This document shows, piece after piece, positions 46,546 to 60,780 of a stretch of 64,000 nt of DNA. The position numbers were made by a program, and so were the translations under genes. A model generated the notes under the pieces. That model worked only from the letters and a program-made list of their open reading frames with translations. It did no database searches and was not told the DNA's origin. This stretch comes from Sinonovacula constricta (Eukaryota > Mollusca > Bivalvia > Cardiida > Solecurtidae): the NCBI GenBank assembly GCA_007844125.1, contig CM017564.1, positions 27,195,158 to 27,259,157 of the forward strand, in the 5' to 3' direction. Within the stretch, counting starts at the first letter, position 1. Each line of letters opens with the position of its first letter.

Positions 46546-47015
46546 AGACTATATTATATTCAATGGTTTATTACATATAAAGCCATATTATATCTAATGA
46601 TATATTTATATAATGCTTTATTATATATTATGTTATATTATATATAATGTAATATTATATATAATGCCATATTATATCTAATGCCATATTTATATATAAT
46701 GATATATTATATCTAATGCCATATTATATCCAATGCTATATCATATATAATGCTTTATTATATATAATGCCATATTATATCTAATGATATATTTATATAA
46801 TGCTTTATTATCTATAATGCTATATTATATCTAATGTTATATTAATATATAATGTTTGATTATATCTCATGCCATATTTATATTTAATGCAATATTATAT
46901 CTAATGCCATATTATATATAATGCCATATTATATCTAATGCTTAATTATATCTAATGCTATATTATAAATAATGCTATATTATATCTTATTCTATATTTT
47001 ATCTAATGGTAATAA
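46546..47015. repeat. 17-bp AT-rich minisatellite with strong self-complementarity
   Basis: Unit CATATTATATCTAATGC and variants (TATATAATGC), about 27 copies, irregular at both ends. Most units contain ATATTATAT or TATATAAT palindromic cores, so hairpins or cruciforms are likely. Confidence 0.9.
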
Positions 47016-48711
47016 CTATACACAATGGCTATTTCTATCTGCCTCTTTTATCTTCTGTCAATTCTTGGCGTTATTTCTGGGATGATTCTATTAGCAACGT
47101 TCGTTCAGATCAGACGTCTACTTAAATTTCGCTTAAGTGTTGCCTCATATCTGTTCCAACACACTTGTTACTTCTTATTTGCAAACACAACAAACAGCAC
47201 ATAAACAATCTATGGCACATGTTCAAAAGGAATTAATTTCTTTTGAGAAGTGGAAACCGGACATATTTTGAGCTGCATAACCTTCCCGCCAAAAATTATA
47301 TTCAAATATTAATATAAAAACAGATTGTTGTGTATCGGTTTTTATAATATATTTAAATAAGTGCATTAAGGTCACATCTTACAAACATACACTAGGTATA
47401 TAGGCCAATGTATTTATATGTAAATAACAAAAAAAACGTCACCAGTAGTAAAAGAAAAGAAAGAATGACCACTATATATCACCGTTTTACTTAAGCAGTA
47501 TTAAAACAGATTGTAGCCAGTCTAATTCACGTTTAGTACTTCCTGGTTTATTTGTACCCTATTGCAAGGTCGTCCATTCGTCAATCGTCTGCATTCTTTT
47601 CTTTTCCCGCCACACGGTTGAAACATGCTTTAAGCTCAGCGTGAATTTATCAGGTTTGGTAAAAAAAGCGTAGAGCCAGATCAGCCATTTGCCGTCGGGA
47701 GCTGTCGGATCCGGATCTGTATTTACTTTTGAGTCTAGAACAAATGGCATGCTTGTTGTTGTGGTTATGAGTCATAACTTTAAGATTATTTTTTTGGTTG
47801 TTGAAATATTTAGCAGAAGAAGGCTTTAGTACATGTCATTCTGCACAACATGCTCAGGTAAACAAATAGATAAAGCATTTTGTTTGTTTAACAGCATAGA
47901 CAGCTAGATCCACGCTTTACAAACTAATTTTAGAAAAAAACGGGTATCTTTTAAAGTAGCTCATTTCTTACCCTAGAAATATGACACTTTTGGTACGGTC
48001 ATATGAAGTAAGAGCGGTTAATGAAATAAATCTAAACCAGTTGTGTTCGAACAGACCAGACACATAGTGTGGAATCAGATCAGCAAGCTCACGAGGGGGT
48101 TGAGGGTGGGGGAAAGCTGTTTGATCACGATCAGCAGTATATGCCGCTAAGTCGTAAACAATTTATTTTCCCCACTGGTTTAATTTAGCTGTTGGAAAAG
48201 TTGTATCTTACGTCATCAATAACTGCTTATGTTTGAACTAACTAGCCTGCATGCATGAATAAAGGAGGCGTGGCTTACAACTAACATTGGAAAACACAAA
48301 GAAAAATCGTTGCATGGCAAGATGATCAACAAAAATGTTTTAAGACATTGTATACTAAAGATACGTATGAAAGCAGTAGAAACTGTACACAATGGTCGCC
48401 ACTCAAATAAAAATATCTAATCAATAACGTGCATTCTTAAACGAATAGATTTCTTTTTATCTTTTTATCTTCGTTGAGACAGTCGGGGAGCATATCAGGT
48501 ACTAAAAGTCGTGATCGATAAACAACAAACGCGCCTTTATTGATATTTTTATGTGCATTTTTATAGTAATATTCTCTTGAAATGTTTATTACGAATAATT
48601 GTTTTACAACTTTCAACAAAAATAAAATTATATATAAAAGTTATCATTCGTTTCGCGTTGTGATAAAGTATTTTTCTGGGACTGCTACCTTTGTGCAGAT
48701 ACGAGTAGTCG
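47016..48711. other. Intergenic with one unassigned small ORF
   Basis: No gene recognised apart from the low-confidence frame at 47559-47750. The last 40 bases lead into degenerate units of the 35-bp array. Confidence 0.4.
47559..47750 (-). CDS. Unassigned small ORF, 63 codons
   Basis: Not recognised. It starts with ATG in a favourable context (A at -3) after an in-frame upstream stop, and has a protein-like composition (DPTAPDGKWLIWLYAFF, then KFTLSLKHVSTVWREKKR). It could be a terminal exon or remnant, possibly of the same minus-strand unit as 43662-43883. I have no evidence linking them. Confidence 0.2.
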   Translation of the reverse strand: MPFVLDSKVNTDPDPTAPDGKWLIWLYAFFTKPDKFTLSLKHVSTVWREKKRMQTIDEWTTLQ

Positions 48712-51700
48712 GTTCTGGAGACAATCACGGAGTGACGAAGACCGCCAAGACAGACCATCCACTTTAGTATCGATGGTCTTCCAGACAGAACGTCCACTGG
48801 AGTATCGAAGGTCTTCCAGACAGACCATCTACTGGAGTATCGAAGGTCTTCCAGACAGAACGTCCACTGGAGTATCAAAGGTCTTCCAGACAGAACGTCC
48901 ACTGGAGTATCAAAGGTCTTCCAGACAGAACGTCTACTGGAGTATCGAAGGTCTTCCAGACAGACCATATACTGGAGTATCAAAGGTCTTCCAGACAGAC
49001 CATCTACTGGACTATCGGAGGTCTTCCAGACAGATCATTTACTGGAGTATTGAAGGTCTTCCAGACAGACCATCTACTGGAGTATCGAAAGTCTTCCAGA
49101 CAGACCATCTACTGGAGTATCGATGGTCTTCCAGACAGACCATCTACTGGAGTATCGAAGGTCTTCCAGACAGATCATATACTGGAGTATCGAAGGTCTT
49201 CCAGACAGACCATGTACTGGAGTATCGAAGGTCTTCCAGACAGACCATCTACTGGAGTATTGAAGGTCTTCCAGACAGATCATTTACTGGAGTATTGAAG
49301 GTCTTCCAGAGAGACCATCTACTGGAGTATTGAAGGTCTTCCAGACAGACCATGTACTGGAGTATCGAAGGTCTTCCAGACAGACCATGTACTGGAGTAT
49401 TGAAGGTCTTCCAGACAGACCATGTACTGGAGTATTGAAGGTCTTCCAGACAGACCATATACTGGAGTATCGAAGGTCTTCCAGACAGACCATATACTGG
49501 AGTATCGAAGGTCTTCCAGACAGACCATATACTGGAGTATTGAAGGTCTTCCAGACAGACCATCTACTGGAGTATCGAAGGTCTTCCAGACAGACCATGT
49601 ACTGGAGTATTGAAGGTCTTCCAGACAGACCATGTACTGGAGTATTGAAGGTCTTCCAGACAGACCATATACTGGAGTATCGAAGGTCTTCCAGACAGAC
49701 CATATACTGGAGTATTGAAGGTCTTCCAGACAGACCATCTACTGGAGTATCGAAGGTCTTCCAGACAGACCATGTACTGGAGTATCGAAGGTCTTCCAGA
49801 CAGACCATCTACTGGACTATCGGAGGTCTTCCAGACAGATCATTTACTGGAGTATCGAAGGTCTTCCAGAAAAACCATGTACTAGAGTATCGAAGGTCTA
49901 TCAGACAGAACGTCCACTGGAGTATCGAAGGTCTTCCAGAAAAACCATGTACTAGAGTATCGAAGGTCTTCCAGACAGAACGTCTACTGGAGTATTGAAG
50001 GTCTTCCAGACAGAACGTCCACTGGAGTATCGAAGGTCTTACAGACAGAACGTCCACTGGAGTATCGAAGGTCTTCCAGACAGACCATGTACTGGAGTAT
50101 CGAAGGTCTTCCAGACAGACCATGTACTGGAGTATCGAAGGTCTTCCAGACAGACCATGTACTGGAGTATCGAAAGTCTTCCAGACAGACCATCTACTGG
50201 TGTATCGAAGGTCTTACAGACAGACCATGTACTGGAGTATTGAAGGTCTTCCAGACAGACCATGTACTGGAGTATCGAAGGTCTTCCAGACAGAACGTCC
50301 ACTGGAGTATCAAAGGTCTTCCAGAGAGACCATGTACTGGAGTATCGAAGGTCTTCCAGACAGAACGTCCACTGGAGTATCGAAGGTCTTCTAGACAGAC
50401 CATCCACTGGAGTATCAAAGGTCTTCAAGACAGATCATTTACTGGAGTATCGAAGGTCTTCCAGACAGACCATGTACTGGAGTATCGAAGGTCTTCTAGA
50501 CAGACCATCCACTGGAGTATCAAAGGTCTTCGAGACAGATCATTTACTGGAGTATCGAAGGTCTTCCAGACAGACCATGTACTGGAGTATTGAAGGTCTT
50601 CCAGACAGACCATCTACTGGAGTATCGAAGGTCTTCCAGACAGACCATCCACTGGAGTATCGAAGGTCTTCCAGACAGAACGTCCACTGGAGTATCAAAG
50701 GTCTTCCAGACAGACCATCCACTGGAGTATCGAAGGTCTTCCAGACAGAACGTCCACTGGAGTATCGAAGGTCTTCCAGACAGATCATTTACTGGAGTAT
50801 CGAAGGTCTTCCAGACAGACCATCTACTGGAGTATCGAAGGTCTTCCAGACAGACCATGTACTGGAGTATCAACGGTCTTCCAGACAAACCATGTACTGG
50901 AGTATCGAAGGTCTTCCAGACAGATCATTTACTGGAGTATCGAAGGTCTTCCAGACAGACCATGTACTGAAGTATCGAAGGTCTTCCAGACAGACCATGT
51001 ACTGGAGTATCGAAGGTCTTCCAGACAGAACGTCCACTGGAGTATCGAAGGTCTTCCAGACAGAACGTCCACTGGAGTATCAAAGGTCTTCCAGACAGAT
51101 CATTTACTGGAGTATCGAAGGTCTTCCAGACAGACCATCTACTGGAGTATTGAAGGTCTTACAGACAGATCATCTACTGGAGTATCGAAGGTCTTCCAGA
51201 CAGATTATTTACTGGAGTATCGAAGGTCTTCCAGACAGACCATCTACTGGAGTATTGAAGGTCTTCCAGACAGGCCATCTACTGGAGTGACGAAGGTCTT
51301 CCAGACAGAACGTCCACTGGAGTATCGAAGGTCTTCTAGACAGACCATCCACTGGAGTATCGAAGGTCTTCCAGACAGAACGTCCACTGGAGTATCGAAG
51401 GTCTTCTAGACAGACCATCCACTGGAGTATCGAAGGTCTTCCAGACAGACCATCTACTGGAGTATCGAAGGTCTTCCAGACAGACCATGTACTGGAGTAT
51501 CAAAGGTCTTCCAGACAGACCATCCACTGGAGTATCGAAGGTCTTCTAGACAGACCATCCACTGGAGTATCAAAGGTCTTCAAGACAGAACGTCCACTGG
51601 AGTATCGAAGGTCTTCTAGACAGACCATCCACTGGAGTATCGAAGGTCTTCCAGACAGATCATATACTGGAGTATTGAAGGTCTTCCAGACAGAACGTCC

Positions 51701-54289
51701 ACTGGAGTATCGGAGGTCTTCCAGACAGACCATCCACTGGAGTATCGAAGGTCTTCTAGACAGACCATCCACTGGAGTATCAAAGGTCTTCAAGACAGAA
51801 CGTCCACTGGAGTATCGAAGGTCTTCCAGACAGGCCATCTACTGGAGTGACGAAGGTCTTCCAGACAGAACGTCCACTGGAGTATCAAAGGTCTTCCAGA
51901 CAGACCATCCACTGGAGTGACAAAGGTCTTCCAGACAGGCCATTTACTGGAGTGACGAAGGACTTCCAGACAGACCATCCACTGGAGTATCGAAGGACTT
52001 CCAGACAGACCATCCACTGGAGTATCGAAGGTCTTCCAGACAGACCATCCACTGGAGTATCGAAGGACTTCCAGACAGACCGTCCACTGGAGTGACAAAG
52101 GTCTTCCAGACAGACCATCCACTGGAGTGTCAAAGGTCTTCCAGACAGATCATATACTGGAGTATCGAAGGTCTTTCAGACAGACCATGTACTGGAGTAT
52201 CAAAGGTCTTCCAGACAGACCATCCACTGGAGTATCGAAGGTCTTCCAGAGAGACCATGTACTGGAGTATCGAAGGTCTTCCAGACAGACCATGTACTGG
52301 AGTATCGAAGGTCTTCCAGACAGACCATCTACTGGAGTATCGAAGGTCTTCCAGACAGACCATGTACTGGACTGACGAAGGTCTTCCAGACAGACCATGT
52401 ACTGGACTGACGAAGGTCTTCCAGACAGACCATGTACTGGAGTATCGAAGGTCTTCCAGACAGACAATCTACTGGAGTATCGAAGGTCTTCCAGACAGAC
52501 CATGTACTGGAGTATCGAAGGTCTTCCAGACAGACCATGTACTGGAGTATTGAAGGTCTTCCAGACAGACCATGTACTGGAGTATCGAAGGTCTTCCAGA
52601 CAGACCATGTACTGGAGTATTGAAGGTCTTCCAGACAGACCATGTACTGGAGTATCGAAGGTCTTCCAGACAGACCATGTACTGGACTGACGAAGGTCTT
52701 CCAGACAGACCATGTACTGGAGTATCGAAGGTCTTCCAGACAGACCATGTACTGGACTGACGAAGGTCTTCCAGACAGACCATGTACTGGACTGACGAAG
52801 GTCTTCCAGACAGACAATGTACTGGAGTATTGAAGGTCTTCCAGACAGACCATGTACTGGACTGACGAAGGTCTTCCAGACAGACCATGTACTGGACTGA
52901 CGAAGGTCTTCCAGACAGACCATGTACTGGAGTATCGAAGGTCTTCCAGACAGACCATGTACTGGAGTATTGAAGGTCTTCCAGACAGACCATCTACTGG
53001 AGTATCGAAGGTCTTCCAGACAGACCATCTACTGGAGTATCGAAGGTCTTCCAGACAGACCATGTACTGGAGTATCGAAGGTCTTCCAGACAGACCATCT
53101 ACTGGAGTATCGAAGGTCTTCCAGACAGACCATGTACTGGAGTATCGAAGGTCTTCCAGACAGACCATCTACTGGATTAATGAAGGTCTTACAGACAGAC
53201 CATGTACTGGAGTGACGAAGGTCTTCCAGACAGACCATGTACTGAAGTATCGAAGGTCTTCCAGACAGACCATCTACTGGATTGACGAAGGTCTTACAGA
53301 CAGACCATCTACTGGATTGACGAAGGTCTTACAGACAGACCATCTACTGGATTGACGAAGGTCTTACAGACAGACCATCTACTGGATTGACGAAGGTCTT
53401 ACAGACAGACCATGTACTGGAGTATCGAAGGTCTTCCAGACAGACCATCTACTGGATTGACGAAGGTCTTACAGACAGACCATGTACTGGAGTATCGAAG
53501 GTCTTCCAGACAGACCATCTACTGGATTGACGAAGGTCTTCCAGACAGACCATGTACTGAAGTATCGAAGGTCTTCCAGACAGACCATGTACTGGAGTAT
53601 CGAAGGTCTTCCAGACAGACCATGTACTGGAGTATCGAAGGTCTTCCAGACAGACCATGTACTGGAGTATCGAAGGTCTTCCAGACAGACCATGTACTGG
53701 AGTGACGAAGGTCTTTCAGACAGACCATGTACTGAAGTATCGAAGGTCTTCCAGACAGACCATCCACTGCAGTATCGAAGGTCTTCTAAAGACCATGTAC
53801 TGGAGTATCGAAGGTCTTCCAGACAGACCATCTACTGGAGTATCGAAGGTCTTCCAGACAGACCATGTACTGGAGTGACGAAGGTCTTACAGACAGACCA
53901 TGTACTGAAGTATCGAAGGTCTTCCAGACAGACCATGTACTGGAGTATCGAAGGTTTTCCAGACAGACCATGTACTAAAGTATCGGAGGTCTTCCAGACA
54001 GACCATGTACTGGAGTATCGAAGGTCTTCCAGACAGACCATGTACTGGAGTATCGAAGGTCTTCCAGACAGACCATGTACTGGAGTGACGAAGGTCTTCC
54101 AGACAGACCATGTACTGGAGTATTGAAGGTCTTCTAAAGACCATGTACTAGAGTATCGAAGGTCTTCCAGACAGACCATCTACTGGAGTATCGAAGGTCT
54201 TCCAGACAGACCATGTACTGGAGTGACGAAGGTCTTACAGACAGACCATCTACTGGATTGACGAAGACCTCCCGGACAGATCATCTACT

Positions 54290-56660
54290 GGAGTGACGAA
54301 GGTCTCCTGGACAGGTCATCTACTGGAGTGACGAAGGTCTTCCAGACAGACCATCTACTGGAGTGATGAAGGCCTCCTGGACAGATCATCTACTGGAGTG
54401 ATGAAGGCCTCCTGGACAGGTCATCTACTGGAGTGACGAAGGTCTTCCAGACAGACCATCTACTGGAGTGATGAAGGCCTCCTGGACAGATCATCTACTG
54501 GAGTGATGAAGGCCTCCTGGACAGGTCATCTACTGGAGTGACGAAGGTCTTCCAGACAGACCATCTACTGGAGTGACGAAGGTCTTCCAGACAGGTCATC
54601 TACTGGAGTGACGAAGGTCTTCCAGACAGACCATCTACTGGAGTGATGAAGGCCTCCTGGACAGGTCATCTACTGGAGTGACGAATGTCTTCCAGACAGA
54701 CCATCTACTGGAGTGATGAAGGCCTCCTGGACAGGTCATCTACTGGAGTGACGAAGGTCTTCCAGACAGACCATCTACTGGAGTGATGAAGGCCTCCTGG
54801 ACAGATCATCTACTGGATTGACGAAGGCCTCCTGGACAGACCATCTACTGGAGTGATGAAGGTCTCCTGGACAGGTCATCTACTGGAGTGACGAAGGTCT
54901 TCCAGACAGATCATCTACTGGAGTGATGAAGGTCTTCCAGACAGACCATCTACTGGAGTGATGAAGGCCTCCTGGACAGGTCATCTACTGGAGTGACGAA
55001 GGTCTTCCAGACAGACCATCTACTGGAGTGATGAAGGCCTCCTGGACAGATCAACTACTGGATTGACGAAGGCCTCCTGGACAGATCATCTACTGGAGAG
55101 ACGAAGGCCTCCTGGACAGGTCATCTACTGGAGTGACGAAGGTCTTCCAGACAGACCATCTACTGGAGTGATGAAGGCCTCCTGGACAGATCATCTACTG
55201 GATTGACGAAAGCCTCCTGGACAGATCATCTACTGGAGTGACGAAGGCCTCCTGGACAGGTCATCATCTACTGGAGTGACGAAGGTCTTCCAGACAGACC
55301 ATCTACTGGAGTGATGAAGGCCTGCTGGACAGATCATCTACTGGATTGACGAAGGCCTCCTGGACAGATCATCTACTGGAGTGACGAAGGCCTCCTGGAC
55401 AGGTCATCTACTGGAGTGACGAAGGTCTTCCAGACAGACCATCTACTGGAGTGATGAAGGCCTCCTGGACAGATCATCTACTGGATTGACGAAGGCCTCC
55501 TGGACAGATCATCTACTGGAGTGACGAAGGCCTCCTGGACAGGTCATCTACTGGATTGACGAAGGCCTCCTGGACAGGTCATCTACTGGAGTGACGAAGG
55601 TCTTCCAGACAGACCATCTACTGGAGTAATGAAGGCCTCCTGGACAGATCATTTACTGGAGTATCGAAGGTCTTCCAGACAGACCCTCTACTGGAGTGAT
55701 GAAGGCCTCCTGGACAGATCATCTACTGGATTGACGAAGGCCTCCTGGACAGACCATCTACTGGAGTGATGAAGGTCTCCTGGACAGGTCATCTACTGGA
55801 GTGACGAAGGTCTTCCAGACAGATCATCTACTGGAGTGATGAAGGCCTCCTGGACAGATCATCTACTGGAGTGATGAAGGCCTCCTGGACAGGTCATCTA
55901 CTGGAGTGACGAAGGTCTTCCAGACAGACCATCTACTGGAGTGATGAAGGCCTCCTGGACAGGTCATCTACTGGAGTGACGAAGGTCTTCCAGACAGACC
56001 ATCTACTGGAGTGATGAAGGCCTCCTGGACAGATCATCTACTGGATTGACGAAGGCCTCCTGGACAGATCATCTACTGGAGTGATGAAGGCCTCCTGGAC
56101 AGGTCATCTACTGGAGTGACGAAGGTCTTCCAGACAGACCATCTACTGGAGTGATGAAGGCCTCCTGGACAGATCATCTACTGGATTGACGAAAGCCTTC
56201 TGGACAGATCATCTATTTGAGTGACGAAGGCCTCCTGGACAGGTCATTATCTACTGGAGTGACGAAGGTCTTCCAGACAGACCATCTACTGGAGTGATGA
56301 AGGCCTCCTGGACAGATCATCTACTGGATTGACGAAGGCTTCCTGGACAGATCATCTACTGGAGTGACGAAGGCCTCCTGGACAGGTCATCTACTGGAGT
56401 GACGAAGGTCTTCCAGACAGACCATCTACTGGAGTGATGAAGGCCTCCTGGACAGATCATCTACTGGATTGACGAAGGCCTCCTGGACAGATCATCTACT
56501 GGAGTGACGAAGGTCTTCCAGACAGACCATCTACTGGAGTGATGAAGGCCTCCTGGACAGATCATCTACTGGAGTGACGAAGGTCTCCCGGACAGATCAT
56601 CTACTGGATTGACGAAGGCCTCCTGGACAGATCATCTACTGGAGTGACGAAGGTCTTACA
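54290..56660 (+). repeat. 140-bp tetrameric higher-order repeat (zone B)
   Basis: GGTCTTCCAGACAGACC recurs at 55141, 55284 and 55424, with three GGCCTCCTGGAC-type units between. The period is 140 bp (4 x 35), or 143 bp where a 3-bp insertion (TCATCATCTA) occurs; that insertion marks individual copies. Shorter multiples occur at the left edge. Confidence 0.8.
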
Positions 56661-57284
56661 GACAGACCATCTACTGGATTGACGAAGACCTCCCGGACAG
56701 ACCATTTACTGGAGTATCGAAGACCTTCCAGACAGATCATTTACTGGAGTATCGAAGGTCTTCCAGACAGACCATGTACTGGAGTATCGAAGGTCTTCAG
56801 GATAGACCATCCACTGGAGTATCGAAGGCCTTCCGGACAGACCATCTACTGGAGTGACGAAGGCCTTCCGGACAGATCATCTACTGGAGTGACGAAGGTC
56901 TTACAGACAGACCATCTACTGGATTGACGAAGACCTCCCGGACAGATCATCTACTGGAGTGACGAAGGTCTTCCAGACAGACCATCTACTGGAGTGATGA
57001 AGGCCTTCTTGACAGATCATCTACTGGATTGACGAAGGCCTCCTGGACAGATCATCTACTGGAGTGACGAAGGCCTCCTGGACAGATCATCTACTGGATT
57101 GACGAAGGCCTCCTGGACAGATCATCTACTGGAGTGACGAAGGTCTTCCAGACAGACCATCTACTGGAGTGATGAAGGCCTCCTGGACAGATCATCTACT
57201 GGAGTGACGAAGGTCTCCCGGACAGATCATCTACTGGATTGACGAAGGCCTCCTGGACATGTCATCTACTGGATTGACGAAGGC

Positions 57285-58735
57285 CTCCTGGACAGGTCAT
57301 CTACTGGAGTGACGAAGGTCTTCCAGACAGACCATCTACTGGAGTGATGAAGGCCTCCTGGACAGGTCATCTACTGGAGTGACGAAGGTCTTCCAGACAG
57401 ACCATCTACTGGAGTGATGAAGGCCTCCGGGACAGATCATCTAATGGAGTGACGAAGGCCTCCCTGACAGATCATCTACTGGAGTGACGAAGGTCTTCCA
57501 GACAGATCATCTACTGGAGTGACGAAGACCTCCGGGACAGATCATCTACTGGAGTGACGACGGTCTTCCAGACAGACCATCTGCTGGAGTGACGGCGGCC
57601 TCCCGGACAGATCATCTACTGGAGTGACGAAGGCCTTCCGGACAGATCATCTACTGGAGTGACGAAGGTCTTCCAGACAGATCATCTACTGGAGTGACGA
57701 AGGTCTTCCAGACAGATCATATACTGGAGTGACGAAGACCTCCGGGACAGATCATCTACTGGAGTGACGAAGGTCTTCCAGACAGATCATCTACTGGAGT
57801 GACGAAAGTTTCCTGGACCGATCATCTATTGGAGTGACGAAAGTCTCCTGGACAGATCATCTACTGGAATGACGAAGACCTCCTGGACAGATCATCTACT
57901 GGAATGACGAAGACCTCCTGGACAGGTCATCTACTGGAATGACGAAGACTTCCCGAACAGATCGTCCACTGGAGTGACGGCGGCCTCCTGGACAGATCAT
58001 CTACTGGATTGACGAAGGCCTCCTGGACAGATCATCTACTGGAGTGACGAAGGCCTCCTGGACAGGTCATCTACTGGAGTGACGAAGGTCTTCCAGACAG
58101 ACCATCTACTGGAGTGATGAAGGCCTCCTGGACAGGTCATCTACTGGAGTGACGAAGGTCTTCCAGACAGACCATCTACTGGAGTGATGAAGGCCTCCGG
58201 GACAGATCATCTAATGGAGTGACGAAGGCCTCCCTGACAGATCATCTACTGGAGTGACGAAGGTCTTCCAGACAGATCATATACTGGAGTGACGAAGACC
58301 TCCGGGACAGATCATCTACTGGAGTGACGACGGTCTTCCAGACAGACCATCTGCTGGAGTGACGGCGGCCTCCCGGACAGATCATCTACTGGAGTGACGA
58401 AGGTCTTCCAGACAGATCATCTACTGGAGTGACGAAGGTCTTCCAGACAGATCATATACTGGAGTGACGAAGACCTCCGGGACAGATCATCTACTGGAGT
58501 GACGAAGGTCTTCCAGACAGATCATCTACTGGAGTGACGAAAGTCTCCTGGACCGATCATCTATTGGAGTGACGAAAGTCTCCTGGACAGATCATCTACT
58601 GGAATGACGAAGACCTCCTGGACAGATCATCTACTGGAATGACGAAGACCTCCTGGACAGGTCATCTACTGGAATGACGAAGACTTCCCGAACAGATCGT
58701 CCACTGGAGTGACGGCGGCCTCCTGGACAGATCAT
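57285..58735 (+). repeat. 770-bp higher-order duplication in zone B
   Basis: The rare variant CATCTAATGGAGTGACG occurs near 57438 and 58208, and GACGGCGGCCTCCCGG at 57591 and 58361, both 770 bp apart (22 x 35). Later markers (ATCGTCCACTGG at 57961 and 58696) are 735 bp apart, so one copy has lost a single monomer. Confidence 0.85.
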
Positions 58736-60780
58736 CTACTGGAGTGACGAAGGTCTTCTGGACTGATCATCTACTGGAGTGACGAAGGTCTCCTGGACAG
58801 ATCATCTACTGGAGTGACGAAGGTCTCCTGGACTGATCATCTACTGGAGTGACGAAGGTCTCCTGGACTGATCATCTACTGGAGTGACGAAAGTTTTCTA
58901 GACTGATCATCTACTGGAATGACAAAAGTCTCCTGGACAGACCGTCTTCTGGAGTGACGAAAGTCTCCTGGACAGATCATCTACTGGAATGACGAAGGTC
59001 TTCTGGACTGATCATCTACTGGAGTGACGAAAGTCTCCTGGACAGATCATCTACTGGAGTGACGGCGGCCTTCCGAACAGATCATCTACTGGAGTGACGA
59101 AGGCCTCCCGGACAGATTATCTACTGGAGTGACGAAGACCTCCCGGACAGATCATCTACTGGAGTGACGAAGACCTCCCGGACAGATTATCTACTGGAGT
59201 GACGAAGACCTCCCGGACAGATCATCTACTGGAGTGACGAAGGCCTCCCGGACAGATCATCTACTGGAGTGACGAAGGCCTCCCGGACAGATTATCTACT
59301 GGAGTGACGAAGACCTCCCGGACAGATTATCTACTGGAGTGACGAAGGCCTCCCGGACAGATCGTCTACTGGAGTGACGAAGGCCTCCCTGACAGATCAT
59401 CTACTGGAGTGACGAAGACCTCCCGGACAGATCATCTACTGGAGTGACGAAGGCCTCCCGGACAGATCATCTACTGTAGTGACGAAGGCCTCCCGGACAG
59501 ATAATCTACTGGAGTGACGAAGGCCTCCCGAACAGATCATTTACTGGAGTGACGAAGGCCTCCCGAACAGATCATCTACTGGAGTGACGAAGGCCTCCCG
59601 AACAGATCATCTACTGGAGTGACGAAGACCTCCCGGACAGACCATCTACTGGAGTGACGAAGACCTCCCGGACAGATCATCTACTGGATTGACGTAGGCC
59701 TCCCTGACAGATCATCTACTGGAGTGACGAAGGCCTCCCGGACTGATCATCTACTGGAGTGACGAAGGCCTCCCGAACAGATCATCTACTGGAGTGACGA
59801 AGGCCTCCCGGACTGATCATCTACTGGAGTGACGAAGGCCTCCCGAACAGATCATCTACTGGAGTGACGAAGACCTCCCGGACAGATCATCTACTGGAGT
59901 GACGAAGGCCTCCCGAACAGATCATCTACTGGAGTGACGAAGGCCTCCCGGACAGATCATCTACTGGAGTGACGAAGGCCTTCCGAACAGGTCATCTACT
60001 GGAGTGACGAAGGCCTCCCGAACAGACCATCTACTGGAGTGACGAAGGCCTCCAGGACAGGTCATCTACTGGGGTGACGAAGGCCTCCCGAACAGACCAT
60101 CTACTGGAGTGACGAAGGTCTCCCTGACAGACCATCTACTGGAGTGACGAAGGCCTCCAGGACAGGTCATCTACTGGGGTGACGAAGGCCTCCCGAACAG
60201 ATCATCTACTGGAGTGACGAAGGTCTCCTGGACAGACCATCTACTGGAGTGACGAAGGTCTCCTGGACAGACCATCTGCTGAAGTGACGAAGGTCTCCTG
60301 GACAGACCATCTACTGAAGTGACGAAGGTCTCCCGGACAGATCATCTACTGGAGTGACAAAGGTCTTCCGGACAAATCATGTACTGGAGTAAAAAAGGGC
60401 CTAGCAGACAGATTCCCACTTGAGTAACGAAGGACTTACAGACAGATCATCCACTGGAGTAACGAAGGACTTACAGACAGATAACCCACTGAAGTAACGA
60501 AGGACATACAGACAGATCATCCACTGGAGTAACGAAGGACATACAGACAGATCACCCACTGGAGTAACGAAGGACATACAGACAGATCACCCACTGGAGT
60601 AACGAAGGACATACAGACAGATCATCCACTGGAGTTACGAAGGCTTTTAAGACATACAATCTACTTGGCAGAGGAAAGTCTTCAAGAGACAGATTATCTA
60701 ATATGGTGGCAAAGGCCAACTAGGCAGGTAATCTACTGGAGTGATAAGAAACTTCCAAGCAGATCATCCACAACGACCAC

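Larger units (their letters stand above)
48712..60780 (+). repeat. 35-bp satellite array, about 340 copies in four zones
   Basis: Exact 35-bp period over almost 12 kb. Zone A (48712-54250) has unit GTATCGAAGGTCTTCCAGAC plus AGACCATGTACTGGA. Zone B (54251-58700) mixes GTGATGAAGGCCTCCTGGAC and GTGACGAAGGTCTTCCAGAC types. Zone C (58700-60390) is GTGACGAAGGCCTCCCGGAC. Zone D (60390-60780) has decayed units, GTAACGAAGGACATACAGAC. Zone A lacks stop trinucleotides on both strands, so very long overlapping frames with 35-residue periods occur; they are not genes. Confidence 0.97.

Noticed and set aside
48773..54179. Dozens of overlapping long open frames on both strands (up to 342 codons) with a 35-residue repeat
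   Set aside because: They arise because the 35-bp monomer has no stop trinucleotide in any frame. All frames are equally open, there is no unique start, and variation between units is not arranged by codon position.
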